Shown here: positions 29,708 through 39,100 of the stretch, one piece after another | Layout of the letters: each line of letters starts with the position of its first letter | Numbering within the stretch: the stretch's first letter is position 1 | DNA from: Cloacibacterium rupense | GTDB taxonomy: Bacteria; Bacteroidota; Bacteroidia; Flavobacteriales; Weeksellaceae | Length of the DNA stretch: 64,000 nt | Direction: 5' to 3' | Assembly: GCF_014645495.1 (NCBI RefSeq) | Contig: NZ_BMLV01000004.1 | Location: forward strand, 186,001-250,000 | The notes under the pieces: generated by a model | What the model was told of the DNA's origin: nothing | Seen by the model: the letters and a program-made list of their open reading frames with translations, nothing else | Databases searched by the model: none | Position numbers and translations under genes: made by a program

Positions 29708-31426
29708 TTATAGTTTATAAACAGATTTGCCTCCTTTAAAAGTTTCTTGCACTTTAATGTTTTTAATGTCTAAAACATTTACTTTTAGAGGGTTTTTATC
29801 TAAAATAACTAAATCAGCTTTTTTACCAGCTTTAATAGAACCTTTGGTGTTTTCTTCAAAACATTCATAAGCGCCATTAACAGTAAGTGCTAATAAACCT
29901 TGATAAGGCGTGATTCTTTGGTTAGCACCAATCACTTTATTTGTTCTAGAAAGTCTATTAACCGAAGTCCAAAGTAGAAACATTTGATCCATAGGAGTTA
30001 CAGTACAATCTGTGTGATTGGTACATATTACGCCATTATCAAAAGCGTCTTTCATAGGGCTTAAATAATTGGCGCGTTCTTGGCCAAGATTATCTACATG
30101 AACATCTCCCCAGTAGTAAGTATGATTAGTAAAGAAAGAAGGTAATAATTTGTATTCTTTGTATTTCTTCATTTGGTCTGGTCTCATAATTTGAGAATGG
30201 ATAATAACGGTTCTTCTGTCTTTATCTTTATCTCCTAATTTTTGAGTTGCAAATTCGTGACCTTTAATCATCATATCCACAGAAGCATCACCATTGCAAT
30301 GAGAATACAATTGAATATTATTTTTATAACATACAGTAAACAATTCATTTACCATATCTTGAGTCATTGCGGGGAAGCCTTTACAATCATGAGTGCATCC
30401 TTCTACTTCTGTAAGGTATGGTTTTGTAATGTAAGCGGTTTTACCTTGTGGAGAACCGTCAACAGCTAATTTAAGACCTTGAAATTTAAGATGATTTTGA
30501 TATTTTCCCCATTGCATATTAGGGTCTGCTATTACTTCTTTAGCATAGATATAAGCAGGTAAGGCAACGATATCTAAAAATAGTTTATTATTTTTTGCAG
30601 CTTTTTGTAGGAGTGTAATTTTGGTGTCCATAGCCAAATGTTCTGCTGCTGTAGTAACGCCACAAGAAGCGTAATAATTTTGTGCTCTGGTAAGTTTGTC
30701 AAATTCTTTTTCATCTGCTCCTACTTTCATTACAAAAGGAATGAAAGGTTGCATAGCCGTTTCTTGTACAAGACCTTCTAATTCTTTAGAGCCTTTTTTT
30801 CTGATAAAAGTTCCACCGGTAGGATCTGGGGTGTCTGCAGAGATACCTGCCATTTTAAAAGCAGCGGTATTACAAACTAGCATGTGCCCAGAAGTATGTT
30901 TTAGAATTACAGGATTGGTAGGGAAAGCTTTGTCTAGTTCAGCAGCCGTAGGATGTCTTTTTTCTGCTAGAAAATTTTGGTCATAACCGCTACCCATAAT
31001 GATATCTGTATCTGAAGCGTTATTAGTTTTTTTAATTTCTTTAAGTTTTTCTATGATTTGTGGTATGTTTTCTACCTCGCCAATTGGAGGAGGATTGAGA
31101 TTGGCTTGTAAAAGTTCATCAGCATACATACAAATATGGCTATGGCCATCTACAAAGCCAGGTAAAAGAGTTTTGCCTTTAAGGTCTATCATTTCTGTAT
31201 TGCTGGCATGGTATTTTTCGGCTTCATTTTTACTGCCAGCAAAAATGATGTCATCTCCTTTTGTTACTACGGCTTCTACATATTGAGGGGTATTGCCTTC
31301 CATAGTGATGATGTCTCCATTATAGAAAATCTTATCACTTGAAAATTCTTTGCTTTTGTTTGAGAATGAGCAATGATTAAATGAAATTATTATTATCATC
31401 GCAAATGTCATTTTTAGTATTTTCAT
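29708..31426 (-). CDS. Amidohydrolase family lipoprotein, paralogue
   Basis: This 572-aa protein has a lipoprotein-type signal (MIIIISFNHC, Cys19) and the same architecture as the 26433 gene. Motifs are GHSHICMYADELL (about residue 97), QLYSHCNGDASVD (about 355), NHTDCTVTPM (about 470) and the closing GSIKAGKKADLVILDKNPLK. Shared stretches such as LAVDGSPQGKTA and LTLDGSPQGRTA show common descent. The enzyme should hydrolyse an amide or related bond in the periplasm or at the surface; the substrate is unknown. The porin gene follows after 4 bp. The divergent two-component system begins 106 bp upstream and is the likely regulator. Confidence 0.9.
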   Translation of the reverse strand: MKILKMTFAMIIIISFNHCSFSNKSKEFSSDKIFYNGDIITMEGNTPQYVEAVVTKGDDIIFAGSKNEAEKYHASNTEMIDLKGKTLLPGFVDGHSHICMYADELLQANLNPPPIGEVENIPQIIEKLKEIKKTNNASDTDIIMGSGYDQNFLAEKRHPTAAELDKAFPTNPVILKHTSGHMLVCNTAAFKMAGISADTPDPTGGTFIRKKGSKELEGLVQETAMQPFIPFVMKVGADEKEFDKLTRAQNYYASCGVTTAAEHLAMDTKITLLQKAAKNNKLFLDIVALPAYIYAKEVIADPNMQWGKYQNHLKFQGLKLAVDGSPQGKTAYITKPYLTEVEGCTHDCKGFPAMTQDMVNELFTVCYKNNIQLYSHCNGDASVDMMIKGHEFATQKLGDKDKDRRTVIIHSQIMRPDQMKKYKEYKLLPSFFTNHTYYWGDVHVDNLGQERANYLSPMKDAFDNGVICTNHTDCTVTPMDQMFLLWTSVNRLSRTNKVIGANQRITPYQGLLALTVNGAYECFEENTKGSIKAGKKADLVILDKNPLKVNVLDIKNIKVQETFKGGKSVYKL

Positions 31427-31448
31427 TTTAATTCAATTTAGTTGACGA

Positions 31449-31511
31449 TAAAATTATTACATTTACATTTTATAAGTGATTGTTTAATACCTACATAAAG
31501 ATGTGTAATAA
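31449..31511 (-). promoter_or_regulatory. Promoter region with shared 24-bp operator (site B)
   Basis: The motif at 31488-31511 (plus strand TACCTACATAAAGATGTGTA plus ATAA) is the second copy of site A, 23 of 24 bases identical. On the minus strand the near-consensus -7 box TAATTTTA (31456-31449) lies 31 nt from it, against 30 nt at site A. The motif is also 22 bp before the ATG of the divergent histidine kinase gene, where it could autoregulate. Confidence 0.68.
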
Positions 31512-31532
31512 GATAAAAAAGTATTTTTAGAA

Positions 31533-34385
31533 ATGAGAATATTTAAAAATTTCATAAAAAAGGGTAGGTTATTGTCGTTGGTTATGGTGTTAGTGTTTGA
31601 ATTTGTATTTTCTCAACCTCAATATGATAAGATAATATATGACTCTTACAATGGATTTACCAATACTCTAAATGATTTAGTGCAAGATGAAGAGAAGATG
31701 CTTTGGCTATCTACAGAAGATGGATTATGGAAATTTGATGGGTACAATCCTGTTCGTATAAAAAATAGATATGAGAGAGAAACAGGTAGGTCTGCAATAA
31801 AATCAATAGTATATAAAGGATATATATATACCATATTTACAGAAAGAGGATGTATTTCTTACAACTTGACAACAGGTGAAGAGCAACTATTAACACTACA
31901 TGAAGTACATGATATATCTATAGAAGGCAACAAAATATATCTATTGCTTAAAAATTTAGATATTCTTATCATCAGAGATCATCAACAGACCCTTTACAAG
32001 ACAGGTTTTAAGCGTACAGTTTCGGGATATAAGAGAGCAAGTATAGTGGTCAAGAATGGAGTTATTTTTCTTTCTATACCTTTATTAGGGTTTTACAAAA
32101 TAGAAGATAATAATCTAATGAAATACTCTCATGTGGAAGGAGCACTTTTGCCAGGGGGTGTTTTTGGAGAGCATTTTAAAATCTATTCTGAGTCCATTTT
32201 TTATTCTGGATTAAAGTATCCTATAGTCATTAGGAAAAATAATATTGTAAGTCAACCATTAAAAGGTCTAGTCTATCATAGGATTAATGATTTTGATGTG
32301 TTTCAGGGCAAGAGGTATTTCATAAAAGATAGTAAATCAGTATATCTAGAGCGAGGGGTAGGTCAATACGAATTGATTATGAGTATAGAAAATGTAGAGT
32401 TGAGGAAAATTCTGGTAGATGGGCAGCATATTTATATTGCGACCAATCAAGGGCTGATAGATGTGGTGAAAAAGCAAGATTACCTGGTGAATTTAAAAGA
32501 TGATGTGTTTAGTCAAAGGTTTCGGGTGAGGAGAAAAATTATTGCACAAGAAAATGGTTTGTACCTATTCAGTAACCCTAATATTTTGTGGTATGGGCAA
32601 GACCAAACCTTAAAAAGAGTAGCTCAGCCAGCGCTATCTGTATATGATGCAGCAAAGGTAGAAGGAGGTTTTTTGTTGGGCACAGAAGGTAAAGGTCTTT
32701 TATTTGCCCATCAAGATTTTACGAATTTTAAGTCAATATTGCCATCAGATAGCAACAATCCGGTATGTACGGTGTATTATGACCCGCGACTTAATAGGGT
32801 CTATGCAGGTGATTACCATTACCTCTACCTCATTAATGATTATGGAAAGCCAGCGCAAAAAATAATAAAAGTGCCGAATCTTTTTAATGATAAGATGATA
32901 AAAGCGGTGGCCATAGATGAGGAAAACAATAGGATTTTGGTAGGAACAGATGGTGGGATGTTTGTTGTGAATGGCAAGAATCTGAAGTATGTGAAATTCA
33001 ACATTAGAAATAGAATTATAGGAGATATTTTAATTGATAAAGGGCAAAAGTTGGCTTATATAGGAGATGATAAAGGCTTGAGTATACTTAGATTAAAGGA
33101 TTTAAGAATTGTAAAACAACTGGCTTTTGATTTTATGTATCCCTCTAAAATCACAGGATTGTTACAAGATGAGAAAGGGAGGTTATGGGCCAGTACTTAT
33201 AGTGGTATTGTAGGTTATGATTATGCCAAGGACCTTATGATTAATCTACGAAAGAAAAATGGACTGATGAATACCGAGTATAACTATAAAGCTAAGGCCA
33301 AGATGCAAGATGGGCGATTGATTTTCGGGGGGCTGAACGGGTATGACATCATAAACCCTCAAAAAATGAATTTCAGTTTGAATAAAGAAAAAGGGGTCGT
33401 CTCTGGATATCATTTGATAGGTAAAGACAGTCTCTACCGAAAGATGATGAAAGATGAGAGCATCAGTTACCGAGGAGATACCTATTATTCTAGACTATAC
33501 CTAAGTGTACCAAGTACATTGCAAAGACACCAATGCACGTTTGAGTATCGGGTAAATCAAGGGGCTTGGAATGCTCTGAAGGATAGATATTACATAGATT
33601 TCATAGGATTGTCGGCAGATGTTTATCATATAGAAGTTCGGGGAAGTGATGAGTTAGGAAAGAAGATTCCGTTCCAGCCTATTACTATAAAAGTAAAAGA
33701 ATCTTTTTATGAGAGTAGTTATTTTATAGTAGGGAGTCTGATTCTTATTTTTTCATTGGCCATATTGGTATTTTATTTGACCAACAGAAACCTCAATGTA
33801 AAGAATGAGATTTATGAAAGGGTAAGCATGGATTTGCACGATGAGGTGGGAACAGTACTTTCTAAAACCTCATTGATCTTGCAATATTTTAAAACGATAG
33901 ATGATGAGCAAAAGAATAAAATTGTAGAAAACATAAACCAGGCTAATTTCAGTTTACGGGCTTATATCAATAACAGTAAGCATCAAGAAGTCGCCATAAT
34001 GGATTTGTATGACCACTGCAAAGAGTTTGTGACGGAGACTCTGAGCATAAAAGGGATAGATTTAGATTTTAATTACCAAGGGAGTGACCAAGACAAGATA
34101 GGTTCTGAGCTGAATAGAGATGTGACGATGTGTATGTACGAAATCACCAATAACATTATTAAGCATTCATCTGCCAGTAAAGTAAGTATTCTCTTTGAAT
34201 GGAGTAAAAAGTTTCTATCGATAAAGGTAGAAGAACATGGAGGGCAATTAATGGTAAAAGAAGGCAGTGTGGGGCATGGGATTAAAAATTTAGAAAAGAG
34301 AGTATTAAGAAATCAAGGAAATATAGACATTGTAAATGATGCGGAACACCAGAAAATGGTGATAAGCATAGGCTTTAAAATATAA
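31533..34385 (+). CDS. Sensor histidine kinase with periplasmic beta-propeller (HPK7/NarX type)
   Basis: This 950-aa membrane sensor starts with a signal anchor (LLSLVMVLVFEFVFSQ). About 650 residues of regulator-propeller repeats follow (DLVQDEEKMLWLSTEDGLW; later LLQDEKGRLWASTYSGIVGYD), then a Y_Y_Y-like beta sandwich (about 640-720). One transmembrane helix (FIVGSLILIFSLAILVFYL, about 730-748) leads to a HisKA_3 dimerisation domain with phospho-acceptor His769 (SMDLHDEVGTVLSK) and a HATPase domain. The kinase lacks the receiver and AraC domains of Bacteroides hybrid sensors; its receiver is encoded separately 8 bp downstream. It is divergent from the amidohydrolase/porin operon and likely senses its substrate. 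Confidence 0.9.
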   Translation: MRIFKNFIKKGRLLSLVMVLVFEFVFSQPQYDKIIYDSYNGFTNTLNDLVQDEEKMLWLSTEDGLWKFDGYNPVRIKNRYERETGRSAIKSIVYKGYIYTIFTERGCISYNLTTGEEQLLTLHEVHDISIEGNKIYLLLKNLDILIIRDHQQTLYKTGFKRTVSGYKRASIVVKNGVIFLSIPLLGFYKIEDNNLMKYSHVEGALLPGGVFGEHFKIYSESIFYSGLKYPIVIRKNNIVSQPLKGLVYHRINDFDVFQGKRYFIKDSKSVYLERGVGQYELIMSIENVELRKILVDGQHIYIATNQGLIDVVKKQDYLVNLKDDVFSQRFRVRRKIIAQENGLYLFSNPNILWYGQDQTLKRVAQPALSVYDAAKVEGGFLLGTEGKGLLFAHQDFTNFKSILPSDSNNPVCTVYYDPRLNRVYAGDYHYLYLINDYGKPAQKIIKVPNLFNDKMIKAVAIDEENNRILVGTDGGMFVVNGKNLKYVKFNIRNRIIGDILIDKGQKLAYIGDDKGLSILRLKDLRIVKQLAFDFMYPSKITGLLQDEKGRLWASTYSGIVGYDYAKDLMINLRKKNGLMNTEYNYKAKAKMQDGRLIFGGLNGYDIINPQKMNFSLNKEKGVVSGYHLIGKDSLYRKMMKDESISYRGDTYYSRLYLSVPSTLQRHQCTFEYRVNQGAWNALKDRYYIDFIGLSADVYHIEVRGSDELGKKIPFQPITIKVKESFYESSYFIVGSLILIFSLAILVFYLTNRNLNVKNEIYERVSMDLHDEVGTVLSKTSLILQYFKTIDDEQKNKIVENINQANFSLRAYINNSKHQEVAIMDLYDHCKEFVTETLSIKGIDLDFNYQGSDQDKIGSELNRDVTMCMYEITNNIIKHSSASKVSILFEWSKKFLSIKVEEHGGQLMVKEGSVGHGIKNLEKRVLRNQGNIDIVNDAEHQKMVISIGFKI

Positions 34386-34393
34386 AAAATCAT

Positions 34394-35026
34394 ATGAAAA
34401 CCTATAGAGTAGTCATAATAGAAGATGATGCAGAGTTTGCAGAATTGCAAATGAGGATAGTAAATGAGATTTCGCAGTTTGATTGTGAAAAATATTACGT
34501 GAACGCTTTGGATTTTATATCACAACATCAGGACGAGGTAGATATTCTTCTTTTGGATATCATATTGCCACAACTGGATGGGATAAAAGCCATCCCGATG
34601 ATTCTTGCTAAATATCCGAAGGTATCTATTATTGTCAATTCTATACGAGATGATACAGAAACCATCTTAGAAGCACTAAGACAAGGAGCAGTAGGGTATA
34701 TTGATAAGCAAGATTTTGTGCAGTATATTGAAAAAGTATTGTTTTCTGTGATGGATGAAGGGGCATTTATGACTCCAAAGATTGCCAAAAAGGTTTTTAA
34801 TTTTTTTCAGGTTAAAAAGAACCATTTAGAAAATTTGACAGAGAGAGAAACGCAGGTGGCTCACGGCATCATCGATGGGCTTTCGTATAAATTGGTAGCC
34901 GATAGGTTGGGTATTTCTATAGATACCGTAAGGATGAACATTAGAAATATCTATAAAAAAATGAATATCCATAGCAAATCTGAATTGATAAGTTATGTGG
35001 TAGGTCAACAATATAAAAACAGATAA
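34394..35026 (+). CDS. NarL/LuxR-family response regulator
   Basis: This 210-aa regulator pairs a receiver domain (acidic pocket IIEDDAEF, phospho-acceptor Asp55 in LLLDIILPQ, Lys near 105 in GYIDKQDF) with a C-terminal LuxR helix-turn-helix (LTERETQVAHGIIDGLSYKL, then VADRLGISIDTVRMNIRNIY). It follows the kinase gene by 8 bp and forms a cognate pair with it, since HisKA_3 kinases typically phosphorylate NarL-type regulators. The repeated ACAT-AAAG-ATGT motif in the two nearby amidohydrolase promoters is a good candidate for its binding site; that is inference. Confidence 0.93.
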   Translation: MKTYRVVIIEDDAEFAELQMRIVNEISQFDCEKYYVNALDFISQHQDEVDILLLDIILPQLDGIKAIPMILAKYPKVSIIVNSIRDDTETILEALRQGAVGYIDKQDFVQYIEKVLFSVMDEGAFMTPKIAKKVFNFFQVKKNHLENLTERETQVAHGIIDGLSYKLVADRLGISIDTVRMNIRNIYKKMNIHSKSELISYVVGQQYKNR

Positions 35027-35325
35027 AAAGGCGGTTGATTTTTTCACTGGATTTATCTGGATTAGACTTGAAGTTTTGTAAAATTGACTTCAAAAGAAGT
35101 TGTTTCTTGGATGATAAATGTTTGTTTTTTCGATTTGGGAATCAAAAAGAGGGCTGAAAAGTCTAATAAAAAATAAGGTTATATATGATAAGCTTACATG
35201 GCCTATTGTTGTAAGTGATTGATAAGTAGTGTTTTAGGGGTAGAGTAGTACTAAAATGGTACTTCTAAAATTACATGTGTAATGGTTTTTAGCATTTAAT
35301 TTGCGGCTAGAAATTAAAAACACAA
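35027..35325. other. Intergenic region upstream of the surface-protein cluster
   Basis: 299 bp. It contains an inverted repeat TTGAAGT/ACTTCAA (about 35068-35094), a small palindromic AGTAC-TAAAATG-GTACT (35247-35263), and TTACATGTGTAA (35271-35282). The last shares ATGTGTAAT with the operators at 28248 and 31488. A TTAATTTG near-match to the -7 box lies at 35296-35303, so the region is probably the promoter of the gene at 35326. Confidence 0.5.
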
Positions 35326-35946
35326 ATGACAATCAAAACACTTTTGGTGAAACAAAAACCAGCCTATTTCTGCATTCGTAGAAATATGGTTGGTTTTTTT
35401 TTGATGCTCATTGTGTCTTTTTTTAGGGGCAATACTTTAGATAAAAAATATGAACCTTCTGAGGGTTCAAAAGTATACACTGCAGATACGCTGCAAGTAA
35501 ATCAAGCTAAAGGGGTAATATACCTCACCGGAGGAGCTACCATTATAGATACTGAGGGGGCGCTGCATCATTATGAGTTGGTGGTAAAAAAGGCAACTCA
35601 AAATAAAAAGAAGCCTTCTCCATCTAAACGAATAGCTTTGGCAAAGAAGAAGGTTCAGAGGCCAGTTCAGGTGAAGAATATTTCGACCTATGAGCATTAT
35701 GAAACTGTACCAGCATCTAAAGAGGTTATGTATGGTTTTCATGAGCATGTTGTGGTATGTAGTACCCAGCAAAATCATTACCAGAGGTCAATGGCGGTAT
35801 TGGGAAGTTATTGTGAATATTTAATTTTCTATGCCGATTCTGATGATTTGATAAGGGAAGTTCGTTTGGACTTTTTGTCTATATCTGAAGATTTTTTCTC
35901 AGTGAGGCCACCGCCGGTTTCTACAACTAATTCTCTTTTTATCTAA
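35326..35946 (+). CDS. Protein of unknown function, possibly secreted (206 aa)
   Basis: The N-terminus has a hydrophobic segment after an internal Met (MVGFFLMLIVSFFRG, start 35386), which may be the true start with a signal anchor. A following strand pair (VYTADTLQVNQAKGVIYLTG then GATIIDTEGALHHYELVVKK) has the look of the repeating strands of OstA/LptA-like domains, but this is a weak resemblance. A central Lys-rich linker follows (QNKKKPSPSKRIALAKKK), then a second strand-rich part with FHEHVVVCSTQQ. The Pro- and Thr-rich C-terminus carries no known sorting signal. It opens the surface-protein cluster, 47 bp before the next gene. Confidence 0.62.
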   Translation: MTIKTLLVKQKPAYFCIRRNMVGFFLMLIVSFFRGNTLDKKYEPSEGSKVYTADTLQVNQAKGVIYLTGGATIIDTEGALHHYELVVKKATQNKKKPSPSKRIALAKKKVQRPVQVKNISTYEHYETVPASKEVMYGFHEHVVVCSTQQNHYQRSMAVLGSYCEYLIFYADSDDLIREVRLDFLSISEDFFSVRPPPVSTTNSLFI

Positions 35947-35993
35947 AAACTAATTTTAGAAAATTTCTTCTTTCAACTTTAAAATAACTTCTA

Positions 35994-38900
35994 ATGAATA
36001 TAGATTTATCTTTTTTTAGATATATCAAAAGAATAGTATATTTATTTATTCTCTTGATATTTAGTGTAGGGTATTCACAATGTCCACAGAGTATTGTTTT
36101 CCCTAATTCTCAGACTGATGCTGTTGCTCATATTAATTCTAGTAATTACAAGCTAGGGAATTCTGTGCTTTCTTTGTCCCATCAAAGATATGGCTCTGCA
36201 GGTACTTATACAGTAGACATTGCAAACAATCACCAAGATGCTTTTGGAATTAGGACACAAATTGGCTCTAATAGTAGTACGTTAAATAATAGGGTTGAAA
36301 ATCAATTATCTTTTTCTTCACCAGTTTACAACTTAACATTTGATGTGAATGATGTAGATGATCTTGATGTGATAATTATTGAAGCTTATGATCAAAATAA
36401 TGCTATCATCCCAATGTCTGCTTCTAGGTATACATTATATACAGGCACATTTGTAACCTATAATTCAACCAATAAAACATTTACCGCTAGTAGTAGTGGA
36501 TCAAATAAGAATGATACAGAAGCTAGAGTAAGCTTTAATTTTAATGGATTGTATGTTTCTAAATTTATTATGAAATATTATGATGGGGATAGTGATGGTT
36601 CTGTAACTATAGCTAATTTGCAATCACCATCTCTTTGTGCCAATGCGGATGCTTATACAGGTACTTCGGGAACAGCATTTACTACTACTTCTGTTTTGGC
36701 TAATGATTCTCACCTTGGAGTTGCTGCTAACATAACTAACGTTACCGTATCTGCGGTAGGTGTTTTACCTGCTGGTTTTACATTGAATAGTAATGGGACT
36801 ATTACGGTAGCAAATACAGTAGTAGGTGGTACTTATGTTATAAATTACAGAATATGTTCTACTATTCAACCTACCAATTGTGCAACATCTACAGCGACAA
36901 TTACTATAGCTGATAATCCTTGTGGTAAAACTGATAGTGATGGAGATGGCGTTTTTGATAGTTGTGATTTAGATGATGATAACGATGGGATTTTAGATAC
37001 AGCAGAATGTGCAGCTACCGCAGGAACTATGGTCTCTTGGTTTAATGGTAATACACCCCAAGGAAATTTTGGAGCGACATTAGCTTCACCATATACAACT
37101 ACTGATTTCACAGCTGCAAGTATTGCTTCTACGGATATAGGTTCAGGTGTAACAGTTGGCTGGATTGGTTCTCCTCAATATTATCAAACGATAAGTAATG
37201 TTAATGCTACTACAGAAGCTGAAGCAATTACCAATAATGAGTATATGCAATATCGTATTACAGTTGGCAATAGCCCATTTGTACTTACGCAATTAGGGTG
37301 GTATGTAATTCCTTCTTCTGTAGATGGTACGCAATATACATTCTCAGTAAGAATGTCAGATAATAATTTTAGTTCTAATCGCAGCATACTTGGCGGTACC
37401 AGTTATGTGCCAGCTGGTGGTGCAAATGCAACCGCTAATGTAGTAAGTGGACCGATTTATTTAGACGCTAATAAAACTTATACTTTTAGAATATATTTTT
37501 ATAATCCAGGTGGAGGATCTTCTGCAAATTTTGGGTATGATGATTTTAGACTTATTGGCTATAAGGATTGTGATACTGATGGAGATTTTATCCCCAATAG
37601 AATAGATTTAGATTCTGATGGAGATACTTGTCCAGACGTTATAGAAGGAGGTGCAACTTTCTTACCAGGAGCTACCTATATCACAGGGAACAGAATAAAT
37701 ACAGCGGTTAATACAAGTGGTGTACCAGCAGTGCCTACATCAACACCTGCAGTAATAGGATATACACAAGCTGCGGGGCAAACGGTTAATCAATCACAAA
37801 CCATAAATCCTACAGTGGTAGCTGGTACAGCTTCAAGTAACCAACTGATTTCATCAGGAGATACACCCAGTACGTTGTCATTAACAGGTTATACAGGAAT
37901 AACGATTCAATGGCAAGTTTCTACTGATAATATTAGTTTTACCAATATTACAGGAGAAACTGCTGCAACATATTCTCCTGGAGCATTAACTGCAACTACC
38001 TACTACAGAGCTGTGGTAGGCAGTGCAGGAGGTTGTACTGCAATCAGCAATGTAGTTACTATTACGGTATGTGCATCTGGAACAGCAGCTCCCATTATAA
38101 ATGATGCAACGAATTATATAGCAATTAATAGTGCATATTCTATTCCTTGTGGTAGTACAACGGCAGATTTAAGTGGTTTAACAGCCTCTAATAAGCCAGC
38201 ACCAGCTAGTGTAATTCTAACTTGGCATAGTGCAAGCCCAGCTACCACGGCAAACAGAATTAATCCTGTAACAGCGGTTACTGGCGCAACAAGAAAAATC
38301 TACGCTGCGTTTTATGATACTACTAATAATTGTTTTTCAGGTACTAAAGAAATTACACTTTACGCTCCTATTTGTGCTGTAGATGATAACTATGTAGCTA
38401 CCCCTATTATTTCTGGGGTAGGAGGTACATTGCCAAGTGTTTTAGGAAATGATACCTACAATGGCAGCATTATATCTACTTTACCCACAGGTACCGTAAA
38501 TTTAGGTTATTCATCTTGGAATATAACCTATATCACCTTAAACCCAGATGGTACGGTAGAAGTACTTCCTGGCACACCACCAGGAACATATACATACACC
38601 TATGAAATTTGTGATAACGATCCAGATGCCGTTGTAAATAGCAGTTGTAGATATGCAACAGTTACAGTAAAGGTAGTAGGGAATCCAGTTTGCTACGAAG
38701 ACCCAAGCTTAGTAAATGGTGCAACATATCCTGTAAAACATGGTATTACAATATTGGGAAGAGCAGGAGAGGATAACGGCAATTGGCCAATGCTTAGAAA
38801 CTCTGCTTACACCGCAATAGAAAGTAAAACCAAAGGTTTTGTGATTACCAGAATGACGAGTGACCCAGCATTGACATCAGCAGATAATCATATTTCTAAA

Positions 38901-39029
38901 ATTACAGCTCCAGTAATAGGAATGATGGTTTTTGATACATATGAAGATGGTGGAAAAGGATGTTTGAAAATCAATACCGACGGTACTACCACAGGCTGGA
39001 AATGTTTCAACAAACAAAGTTGTCCTTAA
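35994..39029 (+). CDS. Large cell-surface protein with TSP3 calcium-binding and Ig-like repeats
   Basis: This 1011-aa secreted protein has a signal peptide (residues 1-29, ending FSVGYSQ). An N-terminal beta domain is followed by a cadherin/Big-like region (VLANDSHLGVAANITN near 235). A Ca-binding thrombospondin type 3 segment lies near 310-335 (DSDGDGVFDSCDLDDDNDG), with a second stretch near 525 (CDTDGDFIPNRIDLDSDGD). An Ig-like domain near 630-690 has IQWQVSTDNISFTNITGETA. The C-terminus (GGKGCLKINTDGTTTGWKCF) is a module often seen at the end of Chryseobacterium-type surface proteins; it is not a standard type IX secretion tail. Codon usage is Thr/Ala/Ser-rich, unlike its neighbours. Adhesion or matrix formation is a reasonable inference. 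Confidence 0.82.
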   Translation: MNIDLSFFRYIKRIVYLFILLIFSVGYSQCPQSIVFPNSQTDAVAHINSSNYKLGNSVLSLSHQRYGSAGTYTVDIANNHQDAFGIRTQIGSNSSTLNNRVENQLSFSSPVYNLTFDVNDVDDLDVIIIEAYDQNNAIIPMSASRYTLYTGTFVTYNSTNKTFTASSSGSNKNDTEARVSFNFNGLYVSKFIMKYYDGDSDGSVTIANLQSPSLCANADAYTGTSGTAFTTTSVLANDSHLGVAANITNVTVSAVGVLPAGFTLNSNGTITVANTVVGGTYVINYRICSTIQPTNCATSTATITIADNPCGKTDSDGDGVFDSCDLDDDNDGILDTAECAATAGTMVSWFNGNTPQGNFGATLASPYTTTDFTAASIASTDIGSGVTVGWIGSPQYYQTISNVNATTEAEAITNNEYMQYRITVGNSPFVLTQLGWYVIPSSVDGTQYTFSVRMSDNNFSSNRSILGGTSYVPAGGANATANVVSGPIYLDANKTYTFRIYFYNPGGGSSANFGYDDFRLIGYKDCDTDGDFIPNRIDLDSDGDTCPDVIEGGATFLPGATYITGNRINTAVNTSGVPAVPTSTPAVIGYTQAAGQTVNQSQTINPTVVAGTASSNQLISSGDTPSTLSLTGYTGITIQWQVSTDNISFTNITGETAATYSPGALTATTYYRAVVGSAGGCTAISNVVTITVCASGTAAPIINDATNYIAINSAYSIPCGSTTADLSGLTASNKPAPASVILTWHSASPATTANRINPVTAVTGATRKIYAAFYDTTNNCFSGTKEITLYAPICAVDDNYVATPIISGVGGTLPSVLGNDTYNGSIISTLPTGTVNLGYSSWNITYITLNPDGTVEVLPGTPPGTYTYTYEICDNDPDAVVNSSCRYATVTVKVVGNPVCYEDPSLVNGATYPVKHGITILGRAGEDNGNWPMLRNSAYTAIESKTKGFVITRMTSDPALTSADNHISKITAPVIGMMVFDTYEDGGKGCLKINTDGTTTGWKCFNKQSCP

Positions 39030-39051
39030 TTGGTAATAATTAATAAACCCT

Positions 39052-39084
39052 AAACCTTCAAGGTTTTCAAAACCTTGAAGGTTT
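39052..39084 (+). repeat. Perfect 16-bp inverted repeat
   Basis: AAACCTTCAAGGTTTT and AAAACCTTGAAGGTTT are exact complements around a single C, followed by TCTAAAAAAATAAA. It lies between two co-directional genes. The sequence is itself made of AAACCTTCAAGGTTT, whose core ACCTTCAAGGT is also near-palindromic. It may be a dispersed element, a partial terminator or an mRNA stabiliser. Confidence 0.8.
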
Positions 39085-39100
39085 CTAAAAAAATAAAACA

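Noticed and set aside
35271-35282. TTACATGTGTAA as a third copy of the 24-bp operator
   Set aside because: Only ATGTGTAAT is shared and the spacing to the -7 box differs (13 against 30 nt), so it is mentioned as similar but not counted as the same site.
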